Shown piece after piece: positions 17,751 to 26,485 of a stretch of DNA of 64,000 nt (position 1 is its first letter; every line of letters starts with the position of its first letter). The notes under the pieces are model-generated. The model did not search any database. It saw only the letters and a program-made list of their open reading frames with translations, and was not told where the DNA came from. Position numbers and translations under genes: made by a program. The stretch is taken from the NCBI RefSeq assembly GCF_004765605.1, contig NZ_SRLC01000001.1, positions 186,001 through 250,000 of the forward strand. The letters are read 5' to 3'. Source of the stretch: Hymenobacter aquaticus. Its GTDB lineage: Bacteria; Bacteroidota; Bacteroidia; Cytophagales; Hymenobacteraceae.

Positions 17751-17945
17751 GACCTAACGGTTTTCGGAGCCGCTTGAAAAACCGTTAGGTCGTCAGTGAC
17801 CTAACGGTTTTTGCGGCGATGAGAAAAACCGTTAGGTCGTCACTGACCTAACATTTTTTGTGGCGATGAGAAAACGTGTTAGGTCGGTCGGAACCTAACA
17901 CGTTTCTGCCTCACACATTTTTGTGTTAGGTAAAAAGTTGTGAGG
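17751..17945. repeat. Cluster of nested palindromes built on GACCTAAC/GTTAGGTC
   Basis: GACCTAACGGTTTT (17751-17764) pairs with 17778-17791. The 15-mer 17798-17812 pairs with 17824-17838, and equally well with 17777-17791 across a 6-bp loop. GACCTAAC (17845-17852) faces GTTAGGTC (17878-17885). A 13-mer (17872-17884) pairs with 17893-17905. ACCTAACAC (17893-17901) pairs with GTGTTAGGT (17923-17931), and CCTCACA (17909-17915) with TGTGAGG (17939-17945). Two loops share the sequence GGCGATGAG. Each arm can pair with the neighbour on either side. Confidence 0.95.
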
Positions 17946-17962
17946 TTCTCCGACGCCGGCAT

Positions 17963-17999
17963 GAAAAAGCCCCGACGGCCTGGCAGGCGTCGGGGCTTT
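17963..17999 (-). terminator. Terminator of hppD
   Basis: 12-bp stem AAAGCCCCGACG (17966-17977) with 17988-17999. The flanking A-run at 17964-17968 gives a T-run in the minus-strand transcript. Confidence 0.85.
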
Positions 18000-18101
18000 G
18001 TGGGAGCAGAGCGTGGCTAGCCCCGCAGCAGACGGATGATCTATGCTATCCTCCGGGTGCTTCGCAATGACACGACTCCGGGAGCGGCTGATCGGGGGAG
18101 C

Positions 18102-19235
18102 TTACAGGTTGCCGCGCAGGGCCTGCTCCCGCTCGATGCTTTCGAACAGGGCCTTGAAGTTGCCTTTGCCGAAGCTCTTGGCGCCTTTGCGCTGGATGAT
18201 TTCGTAGAACACCGTGGGGCGGTCCTCCACCGGCTTGGTGAAAATCTGGAGCAGGTAGCCTTCCTCGTCGCGGTCCACGAGCAGGTTCAGGGCCTTGAGC
18301 GACTCCAGGTCCTCGTCGATGGCGCCGATGCGCTCCAGCAGATCCTCGTAGTAGGCGCCCGGCACCGAGAGGAACTCCACGCCGCGGCGGCGCAGCTCGG
18401 TCACGGTGGCCCGGATGTCCTTGGTGGCAATGGCAATGTGCTGCACGCCGGGCGAGTGGTAGTAGTCGAGGTACTCCTCAATCTGCGACTTTTTCTTGCC
18501 CTCGGCCGGCTCGTTGATGGGGAATTTCACGTAGCCGTTGCCGTTGCTGACCACCTTGCTCATCAAAGCCGAATACTCGGTGCTGATGTCCTCGTCGTCG
18601 AAGGTCAGCAGCAGCTTGAAGCCCATCACGTCCTCGTAGAACTTCACCCACTGGTTCATTTCGCCCCAGCCCACGTTGCCCACGCAGTGGTCCACGTGGA
18701 GCAGGCCCACGGGCGTGCTCTGCGGTACGCCGCTGCTCTTGGCCACGAAGCCCGGCATGAACGGCCCGGTGTAGTTGGTGCGCTCCACGAAGGTGTGCAC
18801 ACTCTCGCCGTAGGTATAAATGCCCGAGAGCGTCACGCTGCCGAACTCGTCCTCAACGGTGTAGGGCTCGAAGGCCGACTTAGCGCCGCGCTTGGTGGTT
18901 TCCTCCCACGACTTGCGGGCGTCGTCGACCCACAGGGCCATTACCTTCACCCCGTCGCCGTGCTTGGCCACGTGCTGGGTAATTTCGGAGTCGGGCAGAA
19001 GGGAGGTGGTGAGCACCAGCCGGATTTTGCCTTGCTGCAATACGTAGCTGGCCCGGTCGCGCAGGCCGGTTTCGGGGCCGGCGTAGGCCACCAGCTCGAA
19101 GCCGAAGGCGGCCTGGTAGTAGTAGGCGCTTTGCTTGGCGTTGCCAACGTAGAACTCGACGAAGTCGGTGCCTTTCAGGGGCAGGAAGTCGTGGGCGGGG
19201 TGGGCCTGCACCTCAGGCGAAGTCATTGTTTGCAT
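18102..19235 (-). CDS. hppD: 4-Hydroxyphenylpyruvate dioxygenase
   Basis: A 377-aa enzyme converting 4-hydroxyphenylpyruvate to homogentisate in tyrosine breakdown. The two VOC-fold halves are clear. The iron ligands fall at H183 (VDHCVGN), H266 (VQHIAIA) and E345 (FYEIIQRKG), the standard 2-His-1-Glu set, and the C-terminal GKGNFKALFESIE helix is typical. Start at 19235 (MQTMTSPE) was preferred; an in-frame ATG at 19301 adds a non-conserved leader. No homogentisate dioxygenase lies in the window, so the rest of the pathway is elsewhere. A strong terminator follows. Confidence 0.95.
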   Translation of the reverse strand: MQTMTSPEVQAHPAHDFLPLKGTDFVEFYVGNAKQSAYYYQAAFGFELVAYAGPETGLRDRASYVLQQGKIRLVLTTSLLPDSEITQHVAKHGDGVKVMALWVDDARKSWEETTKRGAKSAFEPYTVEDEFGSVTLSGIYTYGESVHTFVERTNYTGPFMPGFVAKSSGVPQSTPVGLLHVDHCVGNVGWGEMNQWVKFYEDVMGFKLLLTFDDEDISTEYSALMSKVVSNGNGYVKFPINEPAEGKKKSQIEEYLDYYHSPGVQHIAIATKDIRATVTELRRRGVEFLSVPGAYYEDLLERIGAIDEDLESLKALNLLVDRDEEGYLLQIFTKPVEDRPTVFYEIIQRKGAKSFGKGNFKALFESIEREQALRGNL

Positions 19236-19501
19236 GGCAGTATAGAGGTAAGAATGCGGGTGGAAAGGGGTTGTCCGGGTAAAAATACAGGTTTGCCCCA
19301 AATCGTTCGATGGAGCCCGAACTTTCGCGGCGCCGGCTCCCGGTTGTCGTGCCCGTGCCCGGCGGCCTGCGGGGCGTTCGGAGCGGCGAACTGCCCGGTT
19401 TGTGCTACCGGAAGCGGCCGGATGTGGCGTTTGCCGGTTTTGCTGCGTACAATTGCAGAATCCTACGCACCTTTGTGCATTAACCCTTTTGTCCCGTAGC
19501 T

Positions 19502-19900
19502 ATGAATAAGGAGGAACTCAACCAGGCCCTCGTTGCGCTGATCGAAAAAAAGCAGGAGCTGCATAAGCTGACCTACGACGATGCTCGCTACGACGACGTG
19601 GAAGAAGAACTGCACGATCTGGAAGACGATTTCAACGACGAATACGGTCAGTACCTGGAGGAAGTGCTGGAGAAAGTGCACGAGCAGCTCTGCCCCGACA
19701 CCGACGTGCTGCTGCCCACGGCCTACCTGCCCAACGACATCAAGGGCGACACTGGCTATTTGCCCTCCCACAAGGAGGGCGTCTGGGTCGACTCCGACGA
19801 GTTTCCCGGCAAGGAAGCCCGCCTAGTGCTGGTGCCTAACCCCACGCGCCTGATTTTGTCGGTGGGCAAAAACGTGCGCAAGGAGGTCTGGAAAGCGTAA
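19502..19900 (+). CDS. Small acidic protein, unknown function
   Basis: A 132-aa protein with no signal peptide. Residues 1-60 are a very acidic helical segment (YDDVEEELHDLEDDFNDEYG). Residues 65-132 look like a compact beta-rich domain (DTDVLLPTAYLP, EARLVLVPNPTRLILSVG). It reads like a conserved cytoplasmic Bacteroidota protein, but I recognise no family. Coding quality is supported by GC-rich third positions. A long hairpin terminator follows. Confidence 0.65.
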   Translation: MNKEELNQALVALIEKKQELHKLTYDDARYDDVEEELHDLEDDFNDEYGQYLEEVLEKVHEQLCPDTDVLLPTAYLPNDIKGDTGYLPSHKEGVWVDSDEFPGKEARLVLVPNPTRLILSVGKNVRKEVWKA

Positions 19901-19906
19901 ACGGCT

Positions 19907-20025
19907 AATTCTGAATTCGGAATCATGAAATAAAGGGGCCGTTCAATGATCCAAGCCGGATTCGTTGAGCGGCCCCTTTATTTCACCCTGTTCAATTCAG
20001 AATTTCGAATTCATAATTCAGAATT
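19907..20025. repeat. Composite inverted repeat with AATTCTGAATT arms and terminator core
   Basis: Inner arms 19928-19941 and 19970-19983 are exact complements, extended by six further pairs with one G-T, and T-rich on both strands, so they form a bidirectional terminator. Outside them AATTCTGAATT (19907-19917) pairs with AATTCAGAATT (19994-20004), which recurs at 20015-20025. The same 11-mer occurs at 49658 and 49716. Confidence 0.85.
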
Positions 20026-20033
20026 TCCCGGAT

Positions 20034-20381
20034 ATGATTTACCGCCTGGCTACTACGGCCGACTGGGAGCAGGCCCGGCAAACCGGCTTCTTCGCCAGCG
20101 CCGACCTGCGGGCCGAGGGCTTTATTCACTGCTCCGAAAAGTCGCAGGTTCTGGCAACGGCCCGGCGCTACTACCCCGGCCGCCCCGACCTGGTGCTGCT
20201 GGAAATTGACGAAAGCCAGCTGCGCGCCGCCGGCGTGCGGGTAGAGCGGGAGTGGGTGGCGGCCCGGGGCGAGGCTTTTGCCCACGTGTTCGGGGCCATT
20301 CCGGTGGCCGCCATTGTCCGGCCGCTGCCGTTTCGGCCCGATACGGCGGGCACGTTCACTTTGCCCGCCGAAATCAGCTAA
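20034..20381 (+). CDS. DUF952 family protein
   Basis: A 115-aa protein matching the DUF952 layout: MIYRLATTADWEQARQTG at the start, FIHCSEKSQVLATARRYY in the middle, then LVLLEIDESQL and AFAHVFGAIPVAAIV. Family members are small cytoplasmic proteins with a fold related to ADP-ribosyltransferase-like domains; a reaction is not established. The ATG at 20034 gives the family N-terminus. It lies directly after the AATTC-type repeat, which may overlap its promoter. Confidence 0.8.
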   Translation: MIYRLATTADWEQARQTGFFASADLRAEGFIHCSEKSQVLATARRYYPGRPDLVLLEIDESQLRAAGVRVEREWVAARGEAFAHVFGAIPVAAIVRPLPFRPDTAGTFTLPAEIS

Positions 20382-20511
20382 CGTATCGAGGCCCAAGGCC
20401 GGTAGTGTCGGGCAGACTGCTTATGTTTGGCTACGGCTGCCCCGTGGCCCGATTACGGGCCACCCGGAAGGCGTCTTTATCCTCCTGCTACTATACTTTA
20501 CCATTCCGCGT

Positions 20512-21375
20512 ATGAACCTGCGCCAGTTTTTACTGCCCCGCACGGCCGCCGTGCTGCTCACTTCGGCCAGCCTGCTGAGTGGCTGCGGCCCCTCGTATTA
20601 TCTGGCCGTGCAGCCCAGCCACCCCGACAGCCAATGGCCCGACGGGCGCCAGGCCGTCAGCACCAATTTCGACCAAGTAGAAGTGCAGGTGTGCTACTCG
20701 CACCTGCGCAACAAGGAGCTGATGTTTGAAGTGGAGGTGCGCAACGGCTCCGACAGCGTGCTGACCATCAACCCGGCCTCGTTCTACTACATTCCCAAGG
20801 TGATGGACCGCGCCACGGCCAAGCAGAACGGGGTGAAGCTGAACGGCAACGTCATTATGCCCTCGGCCGTGTACGCCGTCGACCCCGAGGCCCGCATCCA
20901 GCAGCTGTCGGCCAAGCTCGATAAGGAAGCCCGCAAGGCCAACGGCGTCAGCGCCCTGGAGCTGCTGACCGTGGTGACCAACGTGGCCGAAGACCTGAAG
21001 CCGGTACAAGGCACGCCCCAGGAAAAGCAGATTGAAACGTGGCGGCGCGAAGACAAGCGCGCCAACGACGCCGCGTACTTCGACGATCAGCGCATGCAGC
21101 ACGCCCAGAATGCCGACAACGCCTACCTCGACAAGTCGCTCTGGGAAGTGAAGGTGCTGCGCAAAAACACGCTCCGGCCCGGAGAGCTGGCCCGCGGCTA
21201 CGTCACCTTCCCCAGCTACGAGCAGACGGCGCTGCTGCGGCTGGCGCTGCCCCTGGCCGGCCGCACCCTATTCTTCGACTTCGACCAGGAACGCAAGAAA
21301 AACCAGTACGAGCCCGTGGTGCCGCCGGCCCCCCTGCCCGCCCCGGTGCCGCCCACCGCTACCACGGCCCCCTAA
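20512..21375 (+). CDS. Lipoprotein of unknown function
   Basis: A 287-aa protein with a lipoprotein signal (ASLLSGCGPSYY, lipobox Cys near residue 25). Residues 50-110 form a beta-sandwich-like segment (VEVQVCYSHLRNKELMFEVEV, VLTINPASFYYI). A helical, charged middle section follows, then a second strand-rich part (LARGYVTFPSYEQTALLRLALPL). The tail is Pro/Ala-rich. The ATG at 20512 directly precedes the signal sequence. Probably an outer-membrane-anchored periplasmic protein; family not recognised. Confidence 0.65.
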   Translation: MNLRQFLLPRTAAVLLTSASLLSGCGPSYYLAVQPSHPDSQWPDGRQAVSTNFDQVEVQVCYSHLRNKELMFEVEVRNGSDSVLTINPASFYYIPKVMDRATAKQNGVKLNGNVIMPSAVYAVDPEARIQQLSAKLDKEARKANGVSALELLTVVTNVAEDLKPVQGTPQEKQIETWRREDKRANDAAYFDDQRMQHAQNADNAYLDKSLWEVKVLRKNTLRPGELARGYVTFPSYEQTALLRLALPLAGRTLFFDFDQERKKNQYEPVVPPAPLPAPVPPTATTAP

Positions 21376-21377
21376 AC

Positions 21378-21411
21378 AAAAAGCCCTGCCAGATTCCTGG
21401 CAGGGCTTTTT
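21378..21411 (+). terminator. Terminator after lipoprotein gene, shared with convergent ABC-F gene
   Basis: Perfect 15-bp stem (21378-21392 with 21397-21411), ATTC loop, A5 and T5 flanks, so it is usable in both directions. Confidence 0.95.
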
Positions 21412-21430
21412 GCTGGATGCAAACGAAGGG

Positions 21431-23344
21431 CTACATCAGGTCGGCCAGCTCCAGCCACCGTTCCCCTTTGCTGTCGAGGTCCTTGTCGGTTTGCTTGAGC
21501 TCGGCGGCCCAGTCGGCCAGCTCCTTGTGGGAGCCGGTGCCGGCGTTGAGCTTGTCAATTAGCTCCTGCTTGCGGGCTTCGAGCTTTTCAATGTCCTTTT
21601 CCAGGGTTTCGTACTCTTTCTTCTCGGCAAACGTGGCCTTGCGCTTGGGCGCGGCGCCCGCGGCGGCCGCGGCGGCCACCGGAGCGGCCGAAGGCGCAAT
21701 GCCGGCCGCGGCTTTGGCCGTCTGGGCCTTTTCGCGGGCGTATTCCTCGGCCTGGTGCTCCTTCTGCCACTCGCGGTAGTCGGTGTAGTTGCCGGGGAAC
21801 TGGCGGATGTGCCCGCCGGGCTCCAGCACAAACACGTGCTCCACGAGGGCATCCATGAAGTACCGGTCGTGCGAGACGATGAGGATGCAGCCGGCAAAAT
21901 TCAGCAAGAAGTCCTCCAGAATGTTGAGCGTGATAATGTCCAGGTCGTTGGTGGGCTCATCGAGAATCAGGAAGTTCGGGTTCTTGATGAGCACCCGCAG
22001 TAGCTGGAGGCGGCGCTTTTCGCCCCCGCTGAGCTTGCTGACCATGGTGTACTGCTGGGCCGGCGGAAACTGGAAGTGCTGCAAAAACTGCGAGGCTGTG
22101 ACCACCTCGCCGTTGGCCATTTCCACCACTTCGGCCACTTCCTTCACGATGTCAATCACGCGCTGGGTTTCGTCGAACTCCAGCTCGGTCTGGGTGTAGT
22201 AGCCGAATACCGTCGTCTGGCCCGCGTCCACGGTGCCGGAGTCGGGCTGGAGCTTGCCGGTGAGCATGTTCAGCAGCGTCGACTTACCCGCCCCGTTGGG
22301 CCCGATCAGGCCGATGCGGTCCTTTTTCTTGAACACGTAGCTGAAGTCGTCGAGCACGACATGGTCGCCGAACTGCTTGTGCAGGTGTTCCACCTCGATG
22401 ATCTTGCCGCCCTGGCGCGTCGTTTTCACGCTCAGCTCCATCTGCGGGCCGCTGATTTTGGTCTTGGCCTTCTCCTGGGTTTCGTAGAAGGCGTCGATGC
22501 GGGCCTTTTGCTTGGTGCCGCGGGCCTGGGGCTGGCGGCGCATCCAATCGAGCTCTTTGCGCAGCAGGTTGCGGGCCTTTTCCACTTCGGCCACCTCAAT
22601 CTGCTCGCGCTCGGCCTTTTTCTCCACGAAGTAGGAGTAGTTGCCCTGGTAGCGGTACACCTTGCCCTGGTCCATCTCCACAATTTCGTTGGCGACTTTG
22701 TCCAGGAAATACCGGTCGTGAGTCACCATCAGCAGCGTGAGGGAAGGGGAGGCCAGGCGGCCTTCCAGCCACTCGATGGTGTCGAGGTCGAGGTGGTTGG
22801 TGGGCTCGTCGAGAATCAGCACTTCGGGCTCCTCAATCAGCACCCGGGCCAGGGCCACGCGCTTGCGCTGCCCGCCCGAGAGCATGCTCACCTTGCGCTC
22901 CAGCAGCTCGCCCAGAATGCCCAGGCGGCCCAGAATCTGCTTGACCTGGGCTTCGTAGTCCCAGGCGTTGAGCGAGTCCATCAGCTCCATCACCCGCTGC
23001 AAGTCGTCGGGCTTGTGGTTCTCGTCGTTCACCACGTGCTCGTAGTCGCGGATGGCGGCCAGCGTGTCGTTCTGGGAGGCGAAGATGGTTTCCTCCACCG
23101 TCAGGTTCTCGTCGAACACCGGCTGCTGGCCCAAAAAGGCCACCCGCACGCCCTTGCGCACGCTCACCGAGCCGGTGTCGGGCTGCTCGATGCCGGCCAG
23201 GATTTTCAGCAGCGTGGTTTTGCCGGTACCGTTGATACCGACCAGCGCCACCCGCTGCCCTTGATTCAGACCAAAGCCCAGCTCGCGGAAGAGCCAGCGG
23301 TCCGCGTAATTTTTTGAGAGGTTTTCTCCGGAAAGCAGATTCAT
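21431..23344 (-). CDS. ABC-F family ATPase (Uup-like)
   Basis: A 637-aa soluble twin-ATPase protein with no transmembrane helices. First cassette: GINGTGKTTLL, LSGGQRKRVAL, LILDEPTNHLD. Second cassette: GPNGAGKSTLL, LSGGEKRRLQL, LILDEPTNDLD. A charged linker (about 235-310) joins them, and a C-terminal coiled coil (about 560-637) after an Ala-rich hinge places it near Uup. ABC-F proteins act on the ribosome as translation factors or, in some groups, antibiotic protection; a housekeeping role is more likely here. The start at 23344 (MNLLSGENL) fits the family. Confidence 0.9.
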   Translation of the reverse strand: MNLLSGENLSKNYADRWLFRELGFGLNQGQRVALVGINGTGKTTLLKILAGIEQPDTGSVSVRKGVRVAFLGQQPVFDENLTVEETIFASQNDTLAAIRDYEHVVNDENHKPDDLQRVMELMDSLNAWDYEAQVKQILGRLGILGELLERKVSMLSGGQRKRVALARVLIEEPEVLILDEPTNHLDLDTIEWLEGRLASPSLTLLMVTHDRYFLDKVANEIVEMDQGKVYRYQGNYSYFVEKKAEREQIEVAEVEKARNLLRKELDWMRRQPQARGTKQKARIDAFYETQEKAKTKISGPQMELSVKTTRQGGKIIEVEHLHKQFGDHVVLDDFSYVFKKKDRIGLIGPNGAGKSTLLNMLTGKLQPDSGTVDAGQTTVFGYYTQTELEFDETQRVIDIVKEVAEVVEMANGEVVTASQFLQHFQFPPAQQYTMVSKLSGGEKRRLQLLRVLIKNPNFLILDEPTNDLDIITLNILEDFLLNFAGCILIVSHDRYFMDALVEHVFVLEPGGHIRQFPGNYTDYREWQKEHQAEEYAREKAQTAKAAAGIAPSAAPVAAAAAAGAAPKRKATFAEKKEYETLEKDIEKLEARKQELIDKLNAGTGSHKELADWAAELKQTDKDLDSKGERWLELADLM

Positions 23345-23411
23345 GGGGCAAAGATAGCCCAATGCGGCTTGCGGTTTCTGCCCCGCCTTGGATTCTGGCG
23401 GAATTCGTGGC

Positions 23412-23645
23412 TCAGATCACCCGGATGCGGTCCACGTTCCGGTCGTCGCGCAGAATTTCCAGGCCTTTGTAAGCCAGGGGGCGGCCGGTGTTGGTGGTCA
23501 GCTCGCCGCCGGCGCTGTGCTGGTGGGCCACATCGAGCACCAGCTGGGTGTATTTTCGTTCCCCCAGCTCAATGGCGACGGGCCGGCCGTGGCTGGAATC
23601 GAAGGAGCCCAGGGCCCGGTCAATTTCTTCCAGTATTTTGCTCAT
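23412..23645 (-). CDS. Small conserved-looking protein, unknown function
   Basis: A 77-aa soluble protein starting MSKILEEIDRALGSFD at 23645. It has a helical N-terminus and a strand-turn-strand C-terminus (YKGLEILRDDRNVDRIRVI). In-frame sequence upstream of this ATG is not protein-like. It lies upstream of the ABC-F gene on the same strand, with 67 bp between, so the two may be co-transcribed. No family recognised. Confidence 0.5.
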   Translation of the reverse strand: MSKILEEIDRALGSFDSSHGRPVAIELGERKYTQLVLDVAHQHSAGGELTTNTGRPLAYKGLEILRDDRNVDRIRVI

Positions 23646-23765
23646 AATTAGGACAATGGGCGTGCGTACTGTCCGTAAGATAGAATTTTGGCCACATAAT
23701 TTGTACCGGCCCGCATTTATTTGCCGCCGCCCGCCCACCGTGAAAAAGCCCTTACCTTCGCCCGT

Positions 23766-24599
23766 ATGGCACCTTCTTCTCCTTCCGACCTAAGCCGCCG
23801 GCCCATTGGCGTGTTCGACAGCGGCATTGGCGGCCTTACCGTGGCCCGGGCCGTAAACCGGGTGTTGCCCCACGAGCAGCTCGTGTATTTCGGCGACACG
23901 GCCCATCTGCCCTACGGCGACAAATCCACGGCCGCCATTCAGGCCTACAGCATCAAGATCTGCGACCTGCTGCTGCGCCAGCACTGCAAAGTCATTCTGA
24001 TTGCCTGCAACTCGGCCTCGGCGGCGGCCTACGAGCTGGTGCGCGAGTACGTGGGCTCCAAGGCCCGGGTGCTGAACGTTATTGACCCCATCGTGGCCCA
24101 CGTGGGTGAAACCTACGCCCAGCGCACCGTCGGGCTGATTGGCACCAAGCAAACCGTCAATTCCAACGTGTATAAGAAGAAGATTGACGACCTCGACGCG
24201 GGCGTGGAGCTCCGCTCGTTGGCCACGCCGCTGCTGGCCCCGATGGTAGAGGAAGGCTTCTTCAACAACACCATCAGCGAAAACATCATCAGCTCTTACC
24301 TGGCCCAGCCCGTGCTCGAGGGCATCGAGGCGCTGGTGCTGGCCTGCACCCACTACCCCCTGATTCAGGACCAGATCAAGGCCTATTATAAGGGCGACGT
24401 GGCCGTGCTTGACGCCTCCGATGTGGTAGCCAGCCACGTGAAAGCCTACCTGGAAGCCAATGGCCTGGCCGCGCTGGCGCAGCCTACCTCACCCCGGCAC
24501 CAGTTCTACGTCTCCGACTTCACCCGCTCCTTCGAGGAAAGTACCCGCATTTTCTTCGGCCAGGAAGTGCACCTGGAGCACTACCCGCTGTGGGAGTAG
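23766..24599 (+). CDS. murI: Glutamate racemase
   Basis: A 277-aa enzyme that makes D-glutamate for peptidoglycan. Both catalytic cysteines are present: C81 in ACNSASAAAYE and C194 in ACTHYPLIQ. The N-terminal FDSGIGGLTV (D18) and YFGDTAHLPYG motifs are standard. The start at 23766 was chosen over an upstream in-frame ATG because it leaves the usual short N-terminus. It is divergent from the small protein at 23412-23645 and convergent with the lipoprotein gene 18 bp downstream. Confidence 0.95.
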   Translation: MAPSSPSDLSRRPIGVFDSGIGGLTVARAVNRVLPHEQLVYFGDTAHLPYGDKSTAAIQAYSIKICDLLLRQHCKVILIACNSASAAAYELVREYVGSKARVLNVIDPIVAHVGETYAQRTVGLIGTKQTVNSNVYKKKIDDLDAGVELRSLATPLLAPMVEEGFFNNTISENIISSYLAQPVLEGIEALVLACTHYPLIQDQIKAYYKGDVAVLDASDVVASHVKAYLEANGLAALAQPTSPRHQFYVSDFTRSFEESTRIFFGQEVHLEHYPLWE

Positions 24600-24617
24600 C
24601 CGCCGGGTAGTGCCGGG

Positions 24618-25367
24618 CTAAATCTGGACCCGAATCGTGTAGGCGCCCCGTGTCCCGCTGACGTAGGACTGCAGCTCAAACACTTGGGAGCGGGTAGCGT
24701 CTTTGATGGTAATGCCCGGCGTGCAAGGCGGAATAGTGCCTTCGCTACGGGCAATAACGCCAATCCAGTGGGTGCCCCGCGGTAGGGTTACGGTAAAACA
24801 GCGGTTGGTGCCGTTGATGGTATAGTTACTGAGAAAGGTGGTGCCATCAATCACCAGATCAATAATATCGTTGTCAATCTGGCCGTGGTCCCGCACGCAG
24901 ATCTGGAGCTGGGGAGTGTCGACCGTAATGGTTCCCTGGCTGGTGTAGCCGGTCGGAATCGGGTTGCTTACGCCCTGGCTGCCGCCGCTGGGCTGGCCCG
25001 TCAGTTCGTATTTCAGGCAGGTATTAGTATCCAGCGTAAACGTGCCGCGCCAGGTTGCCCCAGCCTCATCGGTGGCCACGTAGCTGTAGCTGCCCGGCGC
25101 CAGCTGGGTAGTTACCTCACCCTGGCCGCAGGTAACGCCGCTGGGATGGTACTGGGTAAGGGTGCCAATCGGCCGGTTGTTGACGCTTACTACCACGCGG
25201 CCATTTCCCAGGTCGGAGCGCATCCAGAAGGTAACGGTGCTTTCCGAGGGCGTGGGCTGCGGGTCATCGACGTCGTCGTCGTCGGGCACGCAGCCGGTCA
25301 GGACGCTGAGAAATGCCAGCAGTAACAGCGTACGAAACCAGGGACGGGTAGAAAAAAGCTGTTGCAT
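24618..25367 (-). CDS. Lipoprotein of unknown function
   Basis: A 249-aa protein with a lipoprotein signal (LAFLSVLTGCVPDDDD; Cys near residue 26), followed by an Asp/Pro/Ser linker. The rest is beta-rich: ESTVTFWMRSDLGNGRVVVSVNN, APGSYSYVATDE, LPRGTHWIGVIARSEG. The first half contains PEGA-like wording (a small domain offering a surface loop with 'G-SY-Y-A'), and four cysteines may form disulfides. Likely displayed on the outer membrane. I do not recognise a family. Confidence 0.65.
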   Translation of the reverse strand: MQQLFSTRPWFRTLLLLAFLSVLTGCVPDDDDVDDPQPTPSESTVTFWMRSDLGNGRVVVSVNNRPIGTLTQYHPSGVTCGQGEVTTQLAPGSYSYVATDEAGATWRGTFTLDTNTCLKYELTGQPSGGSQGVSNPIPTGYTSQGTITVDTPQLQICVRDHGQIDNDIIDLVIDGTTFLSNYTINGTNRCFTVTLPRGTHWIGVIARSEGTIPPCTPGITIKDATRSQVFELQSYVSGTRGAYTIRVQI

Positions 25368-25544
25368 GGTGCAAGGAAGAAGAAGGATGAGGAGTGGTGT
25401 TTTTCAGCGGAAGCCACTAGCCAGCAAATACTGCGGCGTAGTAGTGCAGCGCGCATGCAATAATTACTAGCTGAAGATGGAGTAATAGTATTGGGCTAAA
25501 TATTTATCTGTTTAAATAAAAAATGTCCGGTAGAATCATTTGTG

Positions 25545-26063
25545 TTACCTGATGGCATTGAATGAGACGCCGTCTAATTTCTCCCAATTAGGTTTCGGTG
25601 TTGTCTTGTCGATACAGCCGCCGTAGCTCAAATCAAACCTGCCCACAATATTCTTGTCCGTAAAATCCAGATAGGGATATCCGTAGGGTAAGCCCCATAC
25701 AGCATTTCCTATCATCGGTTCCCCGTTAATTTCCTGGGTGCCTTTTCTAAGCTTTAATTTTATGTCTTTGCCATAAAAAGGCTCGAAGGAATTATTGGCC
25801 GCCAGAACAGTGACGTTGACGGTAGAGTCATTGACTTTCGTAACGGCAATAGAGCAGGCCCCGGTTTTAGCATTCAGGTCCCACCAACAGGTGGAGGAAT
25901 AGTCGCGGTACCAGCGCCGGCCCGAGCCCGCGTAGGTGCCGATTACCTTATCGGCCAAAGAGGCGCTTTTGGGCGTGATGAGGTCTTCCGGAGCCGCGTC
26001 AGACTGGCAGCTGACCACGCCAGGGAGGCTACTGAGTAGTAGCAGGAGGGTAGTGGCTTTCAT
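25545..26063 (-). CDS. Exported, lower-GC protein of unknown function (possible lipoprotein)
   Basis: A 172-aa protein with a lipoprotein-type signal (LPGVVSCQSD, Cys near residue 19). The mature part has YAGSGRRWYRDYSSTCWWDLN and a C-terminal beta-rich section with GYPYLDF. GC content and codon choice are clearly lower than in the neighbouring genes, which suggests later acquisition. Its ATG at 26063 lies 54 bp after the next gene on the same strand. No family recognised. Confidence 0.6.
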   Translation of the reverse strand: MKATTLLLLLSSLPGVVSCQSDAAPEDLITPKSASLADKVIGTYAGSGRRWYRDYSSTCWWDLNAKTGACSIAVTKVNDSTVNVTVLAANNSFEPFYGKDIKLKLRKGTQEINGEPMIGNAVWGLPYGYPYLDFTDKNIVGRFDLSYGGCIDKTTPKPNWEKLDGVSFNAIR

Positions 26064-26116
26064 AACAGCAAGGCGTTGCGAGGGTGGTGACCAGGATCTG
26101 TAACTGCCTGTCTAAT

Positions 26117-26485
26117 CTAATTCTGGTCGTTCCAGGTATCGGCCACGTAAATGTTTTGTCCGCCCCGGCTGATGCATTCGTTTTTAGCCCGGTTCACGGC
26201 ATCGGCACCGGAGGAATACCCTCCGGAAGCGCCGATAACCCGCACTCCGTTGCTGCCCGTGCCCACGACCAGCGCGCCATATCCTTTGGAGCTCGTCGAG
26301 AAAACAGAGTACGGGGATGTTCCTCCGTATTTCACGCACATATTGTAGGCGCACCCATTTACATTGCTGTTACCGTAGCAATAGCCGTACGCTCCGGTTT
26401 GAGAACATAAATACGCGGCAGTCTGCGCATTGCTTTTTGCCAAAGGAAAAAGAATGAATGCAGCGAGAAACAAGAATGCTTTCAT
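26117..26485 (-). CDS. Small secreted Cys-rich protein (DUF4189-like)
   Basis: A 122-aa protein with a clear signal peptide (MKAFLFLAAFILFPLAKSNAQ). The mature region is short and Gly/Tyr/Cys-rich (YGYCYGNSNVNGCAYNMCVKYGG, then KGYGALVVG). It ends in a helix AVNRAKNECISRGG, which resembles the AxxxALxxC pattern of DUF4189 proteins. Five cysteines may pair. GC is lower than the surroundings. Together with the gene at 25545-26063 it forms a two-gene minus-strand unit. Confidence 0.55.
   Translation of the reverse strand: MKAFLFLAAFILFPLAKSNAQTAAYLCSQTGAYGYCYGNSNVNGCAYNMCVKYGGTSPYSVFSTSSKGYGALVVGTGSNGVRVIGASGGYSSGADAVNRAKNECISRGGQNIYVADTWNDQN

Larger units (their letters stand above)
17529..18101. 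other. 573-bp intergenic region with palindrome cluster and terminator
   Basis: The gap lies upstream of the serine hydrolase and downstream of hppD, both on the minus strand. It contains a nested palindrome cluster (17751-17945), the hppD terminator (17963-17999), and near 18025-18080 a stretch resembling the dispersed CGTCATTGCGAAGC-type intergenic element (minus strand). No coding signal was found. Confidence 0.75.

Noticed and set aside
17751..17945. CRISPR array
   Set aside because: Repeats alternate in orientation, spacers differ in length (6-13 bp) and are far too short, and no cas gene is nearby.
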